Assembly (NCBI GenBank): GCA_947470805.1
Contig: CANIVU010000027.1
Location: 1 to 64,000 of the forward strand
DNA from: Acidobacteriota bacterium
GTDB taxonomy: Bacteria > Acidobacteriota > Terriglobia > Bryobacterales > Bryobacteraceae
DNA length: 64,000 bases
Direction of reading: 5' to 3'
Each line of letters starts with the position of its first letter. Within the stretch, counting starts at the first letter, position 1. Below, in pieces: positions 52,296 to 60,992 of the stretch. Position numbers and translations under genes: made by a program. The notes beneath the pieces were generated by a model that was not told the DNA's origin, did no database searches, and was given only the letters and a program-made list of their open reading frames with translations.

Positions 52296-54182
52296 CTACT
52301 CCTTCAAATACCCGTAATACAGCCCCATGTAATAAGGCAGCAGATACGAAGCCCCGCTCGCCAGTTCCTGCCCGTTCGTGCCCTGGTCCAGCCGCCACGG
52401 GTCGTGGTTCCAGTGGTTCACATACCGCTCGTCAATCGGCAGCACCCGCCCATTCATCCGCGCCCCGCGTCCATTCCCCCGCGGCAGCAGCCGTATATCC
52501 TTCCGGTGGCTGTTGGTCATTCGCCAACTCACCCGGTCCAGCGGAAACCGCCGCAGCGTATCAAGCGACTCCTCCTGCCACGGCCCATCCAGCGTCAACT
52601 GGTCCACCGAGTGCGAATCCTGATAGGAAAGCCCCTTCAACACCGCCGCCGCCAGATAGTTGAACACCGGATTCAACTCCGGCTCCTCCGTCTCCCACCG
52701 CCGCCGCAGCGTCACCCCATAGGCGGCGCGCAACACCGGATCGGTCTCATACTTCACCAGGTTGTGCAGCATCATCAGCGCCATCTCGTCATCGCTCTGG
52801 TTCCCGCCGCCCGCGCCCAGATGATGCTTGTTCATCATCGTGTTCACCGCGTACCCATGCTTCTCAATCAGCAGCTTTGCCGCCCGCGCATACTTCGCAT
52901 CCCCGGTCACATGCTCGGCCGTTTTCAAATAGGCCAGAATACTGAACGAATCCAGCGGCCGGTCGTCCGCCCACCGCAAATCAAAATTCAAAGCCTCCGG
53001 ATTAAACGCCCCCCAGCGAGTCACTTTCCCGTCATGGTCCACCAGCTGAAAATTGTGGTCGATGATGTGATCGGTCAACGCCGCGATGTGCTCCCGCACC
53101 CGTGCCTCCTCCGCGGCATCCCCCTTCGCCACCAGATCAAAATAGACCGCATAAAAGAAGTAGTGCCCGTCCAGTTCATCGGAAGAAGTATCGGCCTTCC
53201 AGTACCATTTCCCATCGGCGCTCAACGGCCACCGCGGATCCATGATCTTCCACATCCTGTCCCGCGTCGCCTGAAACACGCGGTCCTTCGCCGGCGTATA
53301 CTGCGTCGCATTCGGATTGCCCGCCGACGCCGGCAACACCGTCCGCGCTATATACCCCTTCGGCGCCGGCGGCGTCCCGCCCTGCGTCACCGTCCACAAA
53401 AACCGCATCGCGTCATACGCCTTCTTCGCCCGCTTCTTCGCCAGAGGGTCTTTCGTAGCCGCATACGCGTAGCACTCGCCCGCGCCGTACATCGACGTCC
53501 ACAGCCCGTCGTTGTCGGAGTCGTGCTGCGTCCACTTCGATTTGTCCCCCGGCTTGTCCAGCCGTACTTCGAGGACATACTCATACTCCGTACGCCGGTG
53601 CCGCAAGTCGATCTCGTCTTCAAAAAACTTCGCCTTCTGCGCCAGCGTCATCGGCACGGATTTAATCTTCCCCACGCCCTTCGGCGTCGCAAACCACGCG
53701 GTGTTGTCGGAGTCCACTACGACTGCCGAGACGTAGTCATCCGGCAGCCACCGCCGTCCCTGCCGGTACTCCCAGGTCTTGCCGTCGAAGTGAATCGCCC
53801 CGCGCGTAGTCCCCAGCCAGACGCTCCCATCCGGCGCCGGCGCAAGCGCGGTGCACTCATCCCAAGGCAACCCATCCTCAGTCGAATACAACGACCACAC
53901 CGAACCGTCCCTAACCCCTACCCCCTGCGGCGAGCAGAACCACAGCCGCCCCCGCGAGTCATACGCGGCGCCCTTCACATCCACCGGCGCCCAACTCCGC
54001 GCCCCCGCCCGGGGCAGCACGCGCGAGCCATTCTCAAACAGTCCATCGGCCCGCGCCTCCAGCTCCGCCGTCCGCGCGGTCGAAGCCGGCATCGACCCAC
54101 CCATCTCGGCCACCTGCTGCCGGAACCCCTGTCCCCAAGCCACCAACGCCGTAAGTAGAAATAGTCCGAAATACACGATCAC
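52296..54182 (-). CDS. Exported protein with regulator-propeller repeats and a glycosidase-like helical domain
   Basis: 628 residues. Signal peptide at residues 1-17. Residues about 65-185 contain Reg_prop-type blades (AAYDSRGRLWFCSPQGVGV, LAPAPDGSVWLGTTRG, VVDSDNTAWFATPKGV), usually found in front of two-component sensors but here not followed by a kinase. The remaining ~440 residues are mostly helical with DGLWTSMYGAGECYAYAAT, HHLGAGGGNQSDDEMALMM and SWRMTNSHRKDIR, a style that resembles alpha/alpha-barrel glycoside hydrolases or lyases; no family could be fixed. GTG start. Probably acts on extracellular polymers. Confidence 0.7.
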   Translation of the reverse strand: MIVYFGLFLLTALVAWGQGFRQQVAEMGGSMPASTARTAELEARADGLFENGSRVLPRAGARSWAPVDVKGAAYDSRGRLWFCSPQGVGVRDGSVWSLYSTEDGLPWDECTALAPAPDGSVWLGTTRGAIHFDGKTWEYRQGRRWLPDDYVSAVVVDSDNTAWFATPKGVGKIKSVPMTLAQKAKFFEDEIDLRHRRTEYEYVLEVRLDKPGDKSKWTQHDSDNDGLWTSMYGAGECYAYAATKDPLAKKRAKKAYDAMRFLWTVTQGGTPPAPKGYIARTVLPASAGNPNATQYTPAKDRVFQATRDRMWKIMDPRWPLSADGKWYWKADTSSDELDGHYFFYAVYFDLVAKGDAAEEARVREHIAALTDHIIDHNFQLVDHDGKVTRWGAFNPEALNFDLRWADDRPLDSFSILAYLKTAEHVTGDAKYARAAKLLIEKHGYAVNTMMNKHHLGAGGGNQSDDEMALMMLHNLVKYETDPVLRAAYGVTLRRRWETEEPELNPVFNYLAAAVLKGLSYQDSHSVDQLTLDGPWQEESLDTLRRFPLDRVSWRMTNSHRKDIRLLPRGNGRGARMNGRVLPIDERYVNHWNHDPWRLDQGTNGQELASGASYLLPYYMGLYYGYLKE

Positions 54183-54264
54183 TCCCTATCCACGAAAGCC
54201 GCTTCTCAATACTTCACGATATCCCACGCCATTTCTGTCCATCAATGCCATCCCCCCCCACCCG

Positions 54265-54404
54265 ATACCTCTTTCATCCCCCCCTCAACCCACAACCTCC
54301 CCCCCCCAATACCTCTTTCATCCCCCCCAACCCACAACGCCCCACGGGGACACTCTGATCCCCCGTCCGGCAAATCACCCCCGTCCGAGACGAAGAGTGT
54401 CCCC
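54265..54404. repeat. Direct repeat and long-arm inverted repeat between two genes
   Basis: ATACCTCTTTCATCCCCCCC followed by AACCCACAAC occurs at 54265-54296 and 54309-54338 (the first copy has two extra bases). Next to it GGGGACACTCT (54346-54356) faces AGAGTGTCCCC (54394-54404), a perfect 11-bp inverted repeat whose 37-base loop itself contains CCCCGTCCG twice. The whole gap 54183-54441 has no gene. Confidence 0.75.
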
Positions 54405-54441
54405 CGACGCGATACAACCCGCATCCCCCCCCACACCGCCC

Positions 54442-55887
54442 CTACTCCATCGCCAACAACGCCGCCATCGTCTCCATCCCGGCCCACAAATTCTCCAACC
54501 GCAAATTCTCGTTATGCGAATGCTGATTGTTATCGTGATTCGCAATCGGAACAATAATCAACGGCCGCGCCAAAATCTCTTCAAACACCGCCATCGGCAA
54601 ACTCCCGCCCATCGTCGGAATCTTCACCACCGGCCCCCGTGCCCCCTCCACCGCCGCAATCACTTTTTTCGAAATCGGCAGATCCATCGACGTCCGCACC
54701 GCGTTATACCCGCCCTCGCTCGAAATGCGAGCCACCTTCGGATACGCCCGCAACGTCGCCGCGTCCGGCTCTTTCGTCACCACGTGATACCCCCGCCCCC
54801 GCACATGCTCCACCACCCGCTCCAACGCCACTTTCAAGTCAATCCCCTTCACCAGCCGGATATCGAAACTCGCCGTCGCCGTCGACGGCACCACATTCCG
54901 CGCCGCCTTTCCCACCGCCGCGCTCGACAGCCCACGCAGGTTCAACACCGGCCGGTTTACCAGCATCTCAATCCTCTCCCCATTCCCCAGCGTCCGTCCC
55001 AACGCCAACTCCCCCGCCCACTCGCCCGACACATCCGGCGCCGCCGCCACCGCCGCGATCTCACTCGCCGACAGCGGCACCAGCCCCTTCTCAAACCCCT
55101 CAATCAACACCAGTCCCTCATCGTTCCGCATCGACGCGGCCAACCCCACCAGCATCTGCGCCGGATTCGGCGCCCAATTCCCGTAATGCCCGCTATGCAA
55201 CTCCCGGTCGGCCCCATAGACGGTCAAATCAAAACCCACAACCCCGCGCGCACCAAACACAATCTGGTCCCGCCGGCTCGCATGTTGCGGCCCGTCGCAA
55301 AACAGCCACACATCGGCGCCCAGCAGCTCTTTATTCCGCACCAGAATCTCGCGCACATGCGGCGAACTCATCTCCTCTTCCCCATCGAAGAAGAACTTGA
55401 TATTCGACTTTGGCGCCACCCCCGCCGCCTTCATCGCATCGATCGCCGCCAGCATCGCCTGAATCGGCGCCTTGTCATCGGACGCCGACCGCGCATAGAT
55501 CCGCCCATCAACAATCTTCGGTTTCCAAGGCTCGGTCACCGTCCACTTCGCCATGTCCACCGGCTGCCCATCGTAGTGCGCGTAGAACATAATCGTCTGC
55601 GTCGCCCCCGGCGTCTTCCATTCCGCGAACACAGCCGGCGGAGCCTTCTCCACCGTCAACCTCCGCGCCGCGATCCCCCGCTTCGCAAAGGCTGCCACAA
55701 TCCAATCGGCGTTCTTCCCAATGAACGGCCGCTCAATATCCCGAGCGACATTGGGAATCGACAAAAACTCGAAATACTCGGCAAGTATCTCTTTCTCATG
55801 CGCGGCCCGCCACTGTCGCGCCGCCTCCCCCGGCGTCGTCGCCGCCAGCCCACAAACCGCGAACAGTAACCCGAGTCGAATCAGCAA
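54442..55887 (-). CDS. Exported M20-family metallopeptidase
   Basis: 481 residues with a short signal peptide (ending near residue 15). The binuclear zinc site of M20 enzymes is complete: His in FYAHYDGQP, bridging Asp in SASDDKAP, catalytic Glu-Glu in FDGEEEM, Asp in FCDGPQ and the final His in IANHDNNQHSHNEN. The lid domain has GVVGFDLTVYGADRELHSGHYG. It is likely a dipeptidase or carboxypeptidase acting in the periplasm. The start is TTG at 55887, supported by a strong GGAGG six bases upstream and the lack of other candidates. Confidence 0.92.
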   Translation of the reverse strand: MLIRLGLLFAVCGLAATTPGEAARQWRAAHEKEILAEYFEFLSIPNVARDIERPFIGKNADWIVAAFAKRGIAARRLTVEKAPPAVFAEWKTPGATQTIMFYAHYDGQPVDMAKWTVTEPWKPKIVDGRIYARSASDDKAPIQAMLAAIDAMKAAGVAPKSNIKFFFDGEEEMSSPHVREILVRNKELLGADVWLFCDGPQHASRRDQIVFGARGVVGFDLTVYGADRELHSGHYGNWAPNPAQMLVGLAASMRNDEGLVLIEGFEKGLVPLSASEIAAVAAAPDVSGEWAGELALGRTLGNGERIEMLVNRPVLNLRGLSSAAVGKAARNVVPSTATASFDIRLVKGIDLKVALERVVEHVRGRGYHVVTKEPDAATLRAYPKVARISSEGGYNAVRTSMDLPISKKVIAAVEGARGPVVKIPTMGGSLPMAVFEEILARPLIIVPIANHDNNQHSHNENLRLENLWAGMETMAALLAME

Positions 55888-55906
55888 CGGCGTCCTCCAA
55901 AAAAAT

Positions 55907-56476
55907 CTAAGTGTAGCGCGGCAGCTTCATCACCAACTCGACCACCCCCAACCGCGGCCCCCATTCCTCGATATACCCCCAATCCAGCTTCCCGCTCTGC
56001 ACCCGCAGCACGCCCAAAATGTCGCTCCACTGCCGTTCCGATGTCCGGCCCCCAAGGTCATACCAGCGTAACTTCGCCAACACAATATCCTCCGGGCTCG
56101 CCACCGGCACCTCGACATCGGACAGAAAATCCACCTTCGCCATACGCCGCCTCGCCAACTGCGAAGTTCCAAACGCATCTCCCTCGATCGGGAAAAAATC
56201 GAACTTCGTCACGCTCTGCATAGAGACGATGTTGAAGGATCCCCCCGGCCGCAGCGCGGCTTCCGCAGTCTCCAGGTCGAAGTAGTAGTCTGCGCCCAAC
56301 AGTTTCCCCAATCGCTCCAAAAGTGGTTTGGTCAGCCGCGCCACCATGTCGATGTCCATCGTCGCGCGCGGTTCTCCAAACGCGCTGCTCGCTACTGAGC
56401 CCACCAGCGCATACTCGATTCCGGTCGCTTCAAGCGCCCACAAAAGACGCTCCGCCGGACGCACAATCGAACTCAA
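55907..56476 (-). CDS. Nucleotidyltransferase-fold protein, copy 1
   Basis: 189 residues. The nucleotidyltransferase signature is visible as ALVGSVASSAFGEPRATMDIDMV (residues about 23-45): Gly-Ser, then Asp-x-Asp 13 residues later. Later blocks FLSDVEVPVASPEDIVLAKLRWYD and WGPRLGV are shared nearly word for word with the second copy 255 bp upstream. Such minimal enzymes are often toxin, antitoxin or RNA/protein-modifying proteins. TTG start; the first four bases overlap the stop of the 81-residue gene (TTGA), so they are coupled. Confidence 0.8.
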   Translation of the reverse strand: MSSIVRPAERLLWALEATGIEYALVGSVASSAFGEPRATMDIDMVARLTKPLLERLGKLLGADYYFDLETAEAALRPGGSFNIVSMQSVTKFDFFPIEGDAFGTSQLARRRMAKVDFLSDVEVPVASPEDIVLAKLRWYDLGGRTSERQWSDILGVLRVQSGKLDWGYIEEWGPRLGVVELVMKLPRYT

Positions 56477-56718
56477 GCCCGCATCGCCTTTCGCCCAAAC
56501 GCCCGATCCGCCAGCTCCCGCCCGTACCGCTTCACCGCCAACCGGTATCGCAACTCCTCCTCGCCCGCCTCCGGATCCTCCGCCCGCAGCAATCCCAACT
56601 CCAGCGACCGCACTAACTCCGACATCTCCAAAGCGTTCGAAATCCGCTGTCCCGGAGTCTGCGCCCGGCGCAACTCCAGCACCATCCGCTCAATCTCGGG
56701 GCTCGTGTCGGAAATCAT
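56473..56718 (-). CDS. Small helical protein between two nucleotidyltransferase genes
   Basis: An 81-residue, very charged and probably all-helical protein (MVLELRRAQTPGQRISNALEMSELVR partly quoted; GEEELRYRLAVKRYG). I do not recognise a family. Placement between two homologous nucleotidyltransferase genes, with a 4-base overlap downstream and a 12-base gap upstream, argues that it is real and works with them, perhaps as the antitoxin or substrate adaptor. Confidence 0.68.
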   Translation of the reverse strand: MISDTSPEIERMVLELRRAQTPGQRISNALEMSELVRSLELGLLRAEDPEAGEEELRYRLAVKRYGRELADRAFGRKAMRA

Positions 56719-56730
56719 CGTTCGCCCCCA

Positions 56731-57297
56731 TCATACCGCCCGCAATCGCCCCACCAGATCCCCCACACCCAGCCGCGGCCCCCACGCCTCCACATGCTTC
56801 CAATCCAAGTCCTCACCCCGCGCCTTCACCAACGCCTGCACATCCGCCCAATGCCGCGCGATCGCCCGCTTCCCCTTGTCAAACCACCGCAATTTCGCCA
56901 GCACCACATCCTCCGGACTCGCCACCGGCACCCGCACATCCGCCAGAAAATCCACCCTCTCCAACCGTTTCCGTTCCAGTTGCACCATCCCGAACGCATC
57001 GGCATTCGCCGGATAAAAGTGGAACTTCGTCACGTCCATCATCGATAGCAGATAGAACGGCTTCGAACTCCGCCACGCCGCCTTCGCCACACCCAGGTCG
57101 AAGTAGAACTCCGTCCCCGCCATCATTGCCAGCCGCTCCAGTTGCGCTTCATTCATCATCACCAGCAAATCCACATCGCTCGAACTTCGCGCCTCCCCAT
57201 AGACACTGCAAGCCGCCGACCCCACCACCGCGAAGTCCGCCCGCACCATCTCCAATAACCCCACCAACTCTTCCGCCGACCGCACATTCTTTCTCAT
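56731..57297 (-). CDS. Nucleotidyltransferase-fold protein, copy 2
   Basis: 188 residues, a clear paralogue of copy 1. The catalytic signature is FAVVGSAACSVYGEARSSSDVDLLV (partly quoted; Gly-Ser and Asp-x-Asp kept). Shared blocks: FLADVRVPVASPEDVVLAKLRWFD and WGPRLGV. ATG start; it lies 9 bp after the M24 peptidase gene and 12 bp before the 81-residue gene. The two copies differ enough to have distinct targets. Confidence 0.8.
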   Translation of the reverse strand: MRKNVRSAEELVGLLEMVRADFAVVGSAACSVYGEARSSSDVDLLVMMNEAQLERLAMMAGTEFYFDLGVAKAAWRSSKPFYLLSMMDVTKFHFYPANADAFGMVQLERKRLERVDFLADVRVPVASPEDVVLAKLRWFDKGKRAIARHWADVQALVKARGEDLDWKHVEAWGPRLGVGDLVGRLRAV

Positions 57298-57306
57298 GAT
57301 TTCCTT

Positions 57307-58629
57307 TCAATGAACTAAATGAAACCGCTCCTGCCGCCGCAAAACCCACTCCATCTTCCCGTCCGGACGCATATGCGCCTCTTCTTCCATGCCGATAAAA
57401 ACCTCGGTCCCGCCCCATTCGGCCACCGGAACTTTGGCCGACAGTTCAATAGAAAACCAGGTCCCCGGCTTCAACGGCACGTCCCCGCGCCCCGGCACTC
57501 CCTGCTGCCGGTCCCACAGCCCGATTAACGGCCCCGCGCCGTGTCCATGGTCCCCGATCGGATGCGTGTAAATCGTGCCCTTGATCCCGGAGTCCAACAC
57601 ATCCGCCAGCGCCTCGCTCAACACCGCGTTCCCCGTCAGCCCCGGCTTCATCCGCGAAAGCAGCAGATCCTGCATCCGTTTGCCTTTCTCCAGCGCCGCC
57701 GTAAGCCCCGCCGGGGGCCCCGTTTCGCCGGGACGTAGAACGTAACCCATATGTTGCGTATCGGTATTGAGGCGCATGGATGAGAGGCCAAAATCGACAT
57801 GCAATACATCACCGCGCTCAATCACCGCCGGCCCGTCTTCGCTCAGGAAACTCGCCCCCGCCTTCCCCGGTTTCTGTACCCGTACCGACGGCTGAAACCA
57901 CGTGCCAAACCCGCCCTCCAACGCCCGCTGCCGCAGCCACCAGACAACATCCTCATTCGTCGTCACCCCCGGCTTGATGACTTCACTCGAAAACCCCCGC
58001 GCAATCAATGAATGCGCGTTCTCCTGCAGCTTCCGGTACAACGGCAGCATCTCCGGCAACCGCGTCTCCACATACTCCAACGCCAGCAACTCCGCCCGTT
58101 TCAACTTCCCCCGGTTCTCCGCCCCCAGCGCCTCTTCCAACTGCTCCCGCTCCCCGGCCGACAGCCCATCGGCAAACGCATGCGTCTGCGAAATGTCGAT
58201 GGCGATATTCTTTGGCTTCCGCTCGTCCACCAGCTTCCGCAACAGCTTCCACTGCGCGTCCCCCAGCAACTCCCGGTTCTCCACCGCCGGATCCCGGTAG
58301 ACCGTAAACAGCCCGCCCTGCGAGTTCCCGCCCAGCGCCAGTCGCTCCACACCCAACTCGGGCCCCCGGTCAAACAGCACGTAAATCGTCCGCCGCCGCG
58401 CCGCGAACGTCGTCGGCGAAACCAACGAATAGAACACCGGGTCTTCGTTATACTCCCGCGACACCACCAGCCACATCGCCACGTCGTGCTTCCGCATCAA
58501 CGGCGGCAATACCCGTTCCAATCGCGCCTTCACCCACTCCTGCTGCACCGCCGCCTGCTCCCGCAACGGAGGCATCGCCGCCTGGCCCCAGGCACTCAGA
58601 CCGAAACAAACTGCCAAGAAGAATCGCAT
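57307..58629 (-). CDS. Exported M24-family (Xaa-Pro aminopeptidase-like) metallopeptidase
   Basis: 440 residues. Signal peptide residues 1-18 (to SAWGQA). An N-terminal creatinase-like domain is followed by the pita-bread fold with the metal ligands of M24: Asp in LHVDFG and Asp in NTDTQ (ten residues between them), His in HPIGDHGHGAG, Glu in FSIELS and Glu in GTEVFIG. ATG at 58629 is chosen because it is followed by the signal peptide. It probably trims peptides in the periplasm together with the M20 and S9 enzymes of this region. Confidence 0.9.
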   Translation of the reverse strand: MRFFLAVCFGLSAWGQAAMPPLREQAAVQQEWVKARLERVLPPLMRKHDVAMWLVVSREYNEDPVFYSLVSPTTFAARRRTIYVLFDRGPELGVERLALGGNSQGGLFTVYRDPAVENRELLGDAQWKLLRKLVDERKPKNIAIDISQTHAFADGLSAGEREQLEEALGAENRGKLKRAELLALEYVETRLPEMLPLYRKLQENAHSLIARGFSSEVIKPGVTTNEDVVWWLRQRALEGGFGTWFQPSVRVQKPGKAGASFLSEDGPAVIERGDVLHVDFGLSSMRLNTDTQHMGYVLRPGETGPPAGLTAALEKGKRMQDLLLSRMKPGLTGNAVLSEALADVLDSGIKGTIYTHPIGDHGHGAGPLIGLWDRQQGVPGRGDVPLKPGTWFSIELSAKVPVAEWGGTEVFIGMEEEAHMRPDGKMEWVLRRQERFHLVH

Positions 58630-58688
58630 CCCGACAGGATAGCCTCTCCCGGATTGACACCGCCGCCCCGGTTCCGATACGTTGGAGA

Positions 58689-59411
58689 ATGAAAATTCCA
58701 AATGTGTGGATCGTCGTTCCCACCTACAATGAACGCGACAACCTGCCCCCGCTCGTCGCCGCCATCGGCACCTCCCAGGCGCCCATCCGCCAGATCCTGA
58801 TCGTCGATGACTCGAGCCCCGACGGCACCGCCGTCGCCGCCCGCGCCCTCCCGAATGTCCAGGTCCTCGAACGCGCCGCTCCTCGCGGTTACGGTCATTC
58901 CATGCGCGCCGGTCTCCAACTTGCCCTCCGCTCCGGCGCCGATGCCGTCATTACCATGGACGCCGACCTCTCCCACGATCCCGCCATCCTCCCCCAACTC
59001 CTCGCCGCCCTCGCCCACGCCGATGTCGTCGTCGGCTCCCGCTACTGCCAAAACCACACCCTCGTCGAAAACTGGTCGCGCCACCGCCTGCTCGTCAGCC
59101 GCCTCGCCACCGCCCTCGTCCGCCTCTGCACCGGCGTCACTCTCGGCGATCCCACCAGCGGATTCCGCTGTTGGAATGCCGCCCTCCTCCGCCGTATGGA
59201 TCTCGACGCCGTTCGCTCCGGCGGCTTCGCTTTCCTCTACGAGGTCCTGCTCCACGCCCGCCGCGCCGGCGCCCGTTTCCACGAAGCGCCGAACCTCTAC
59301 CGCGGCCGCGTCCACGGAGAGTCGAAGCTCAACCTGACCATCATCCTCGAAGCCGTGCGTCTGCTGCCCCGGCTTCTCTCGCTTCGCCTCGCCGATCGAT
59401 TCCGGCGTTAG
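58689..59411 (+). CDS. Polyprenol-phosphate mannosyltransferase-like GT2 enzyme (Dpm1 family)
   Basis: 240 residues, a single GT2 domain without membrane helices: VVPTYNERDNLPPLV at the start, ILIVDDSSPDGT, the metal motif in MDADLSHDP and the acceptor region DPTSGFRCW ... SGGFAFLYEVL. This matches dolichol/polyprenol-phosphate mannose synthases, which load a sugar on a lipid carrier for use by membrane GT-C enzymes. It is divergent from the M24 gene and its last 4 bp overlap the end of the converging response-regulator gene. Confidence 0.9.
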   Translation: MKIPNVWIVVPTYNERDNLPPLVAAIGTSQAPIRQILIVDDSSPDGTAVAARALPNVQVLERAAPRGYGHSMRAGLQLALRSGADAVITMDADLSHDPAILPQLLAALAHADVVVGSRYCQNHTLVENWSRHRLLVSRLATALVRLCTGVTLGDPTSGFRCWNAALLRRMDLDAVRSGGFAFLYEVLLHARRAGARFHEAPNLYRGRVHGESKLNLTIILEAVRLLPRLLSLRLADRFRR

Positions 59412-60133
59412 CCCTGCAAATGGAGACCCTTGTGAATGGCGTACAGCGCCAGTTCCAAGCGATCACTCACGCCCAGCTTGTCGAAGATGTTATGCAGATG
59501 GTTCTTCACCGTCTGCTCGGAAATAAACATCTTCTCGGCCATTTCCTTGTTCTTATAACCCTGCGCCACCAGCGCCACAATCTCGCGCTCGCGCGTCGAC
59601 AACGGAGACCGTTCCCGGCCCTGCTTCCCGCCGCCCTGCTGCGCCATCTCCGAACCAGGCGTCGCAAACTGGCGCATCACAGCCGCCGTCGTGTGCGAGT
59701 CCAGCCAGATCTCACCCGCGAAGACTTTCCGGATCGATTTTACAATCAGGTCCGGCGCCGTCTGCTTCAATACAATGCCCGAACAGCCCAGCTTCATCGC
59801 CTGCACGAATTCGTTCTTGTCTTCCGACGCCGTCAGGATGATCACGCGCGTCCGCTTGTTTGTCTGCTGTAACGTCTCCAGCGCGCCTAACCCGTCCAGG
59901 TTCGGCATCCGCAGATCCAGCAGCAACACGTCCGGATTCGTCTCGTGCACCACATCCAGCACGCCCCGCCCGTCACCGGCCTCGCCTACGACGTCGATGT
60001 CGCTCTCCAACGCCAATAGCCGCTTGATGCCGTCGCGGACAATCGGATGGTCGTCGGCGATCACAATCCGTATTCGCTTCTCGGCGGCCTCTTCCCCCTG
60101 GGGGATGTCCATGATAGCTGTACCGTTCGTCAT
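59408..60133 (-). CDS. NarL/FixJ-type response regulator
   Basis: About 241 residues: a receiver domain with IRIVIADDHPIVRDGI and the phosphorylated Asp in DVLLLDLRMPNLDG, Thr in VIILTAS and Lys in VLKQTAP; a Gln/Gly-rich linker with GGGKQGRE; and a LuxR-type HTH (LSTREREIVALVAQGYKNKEMAEKMF partly quoted). No histidine kinase gene is adjacent. ATG 60133 is preferred to GTG 60151. The 267 bp upstream (60134-60400) hold no gene and are presumably its promoter region. Confidence 0.92.
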   Translation of the reverse strand: MTNGTAIMDIPQGEEAAEKRIRIVIADDHPIVRDGIKRLLALESDIDVVGEAGDGRGVLDVVHETNPDVLLLDLRMPNLDGLGALETLQQTNKRTRVIILTASEDKNEFVQAMKLGCSGIVLKQTAPDLIVKSIRKVFAGEIWLDSHTTAAVMRQFATPGSEMAQQGGGKQGRERSPLSTREREIVALVAQGYKNKEMAEKMFISEQTVKNHLHNIFDKLGVSDRLELALYAIHKGLHLQG

Positions 60134-60400
60134 TGTTTTTTCCAGCACCACGCTTCCGATGGTAAAGGCGCTCTAGTACGAGGTCAACTGAGAGTACCCC
60201 TACTATTCACGCACGAAACGACTTATGCAGTTCTAAGGAATCACCTTATGAGCCCCGCCTTTTTTCAGCGCGGCCCCCTCCTCGGCAACGGCATAGATCT
60301 CGGAAAAATTGGAGATTTATAGTATATCAGATACAACGGTTTCAACAAGTTGCATCTAAGTCGCCGGCCCGCTTTGGCTCGTAATTACTAAGAATTCTGC

Positions 60401-60988
60401 TTACAATTCTCCCGCCGCTTCTCGCAGCCGTTCCGCAAAGTTTCCGCCGGACTCGGTCCATAACGACCGCCGCTCAATAGGCAGTGCCTCATCCAACGAG
60501 TGGACAAACTTTAACAGTCCCTTCAGATTCGATCGCGCGTACCACGCCGCATTCGGTAACTCCACCTGCGGCAAAAACCACGTATCCAACCCGAAATCCA
60601 CCCGCAAATGCTCCGCCTTGCTGTCCTCATCCCCCAACGGAGAATCACTGAACCGCGGCCCGAAACACCGGATCGTCACCCGCGCCGGCGCCAGCTTCCA
60701 GTCTTTTTCATACGTCCACAATCCCCACCACGTCTCAAAACTGTAGGCGCAGTCGTCGTGCAGGAAGTCCCCCGCCTCCTCCGCCACCAGCTTCGGGTCC
60801 ACCGGGTCCAGATACGCCCGCTCCAGTAAGTACGGCTCCGCGCTCGATACCGCCTGCACCCGCAGCACCGAATCCGCCGGGTTCTCCGGCGAAAACGGAA
60901 ACAGCTCCAGCGCCTTGCTGTACTGCCGCAACATGCTCAGCGCGGAAAATCCACGCAACCAACAGGAATAGTAAAGGTGGTCCGCCAC
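60401..60988 (-). CDS. Hypothetical protein, last gene of the kinase operon
   Basis: A 195-residue soluble protein, rich in Trp and acidic residues (CAYSFETWWGLWTYEKDWKL partly quoted), with no signal peptide and no domain that I recognise. It begins with GTG, 4 bp after the kinase gene, so it belongs to the same transcript as the ECF factor and kinase. It could be a kinase substrate or an unrelated passenger. Confidence 0.68.
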   Translation of the reverse strand: MADHLYYSCWLRGFSALSMLRQYSKALELFPFSPENPADSVLRVQAVSSAEPYLLERAYLDPVDPKLVAEEAGDFLHDDCAYSFETWWGLWTYEKDWKLAPARVTIRCFGPRFSDSPLGDEDSKAEHLRVDFGLDTWFLPQVELPNAAWYARSNLKGLLKFVHSLDEALPIERRSLWTESGGNFAERLREAAGEL

Positions 60989-60992
60989 CCTT

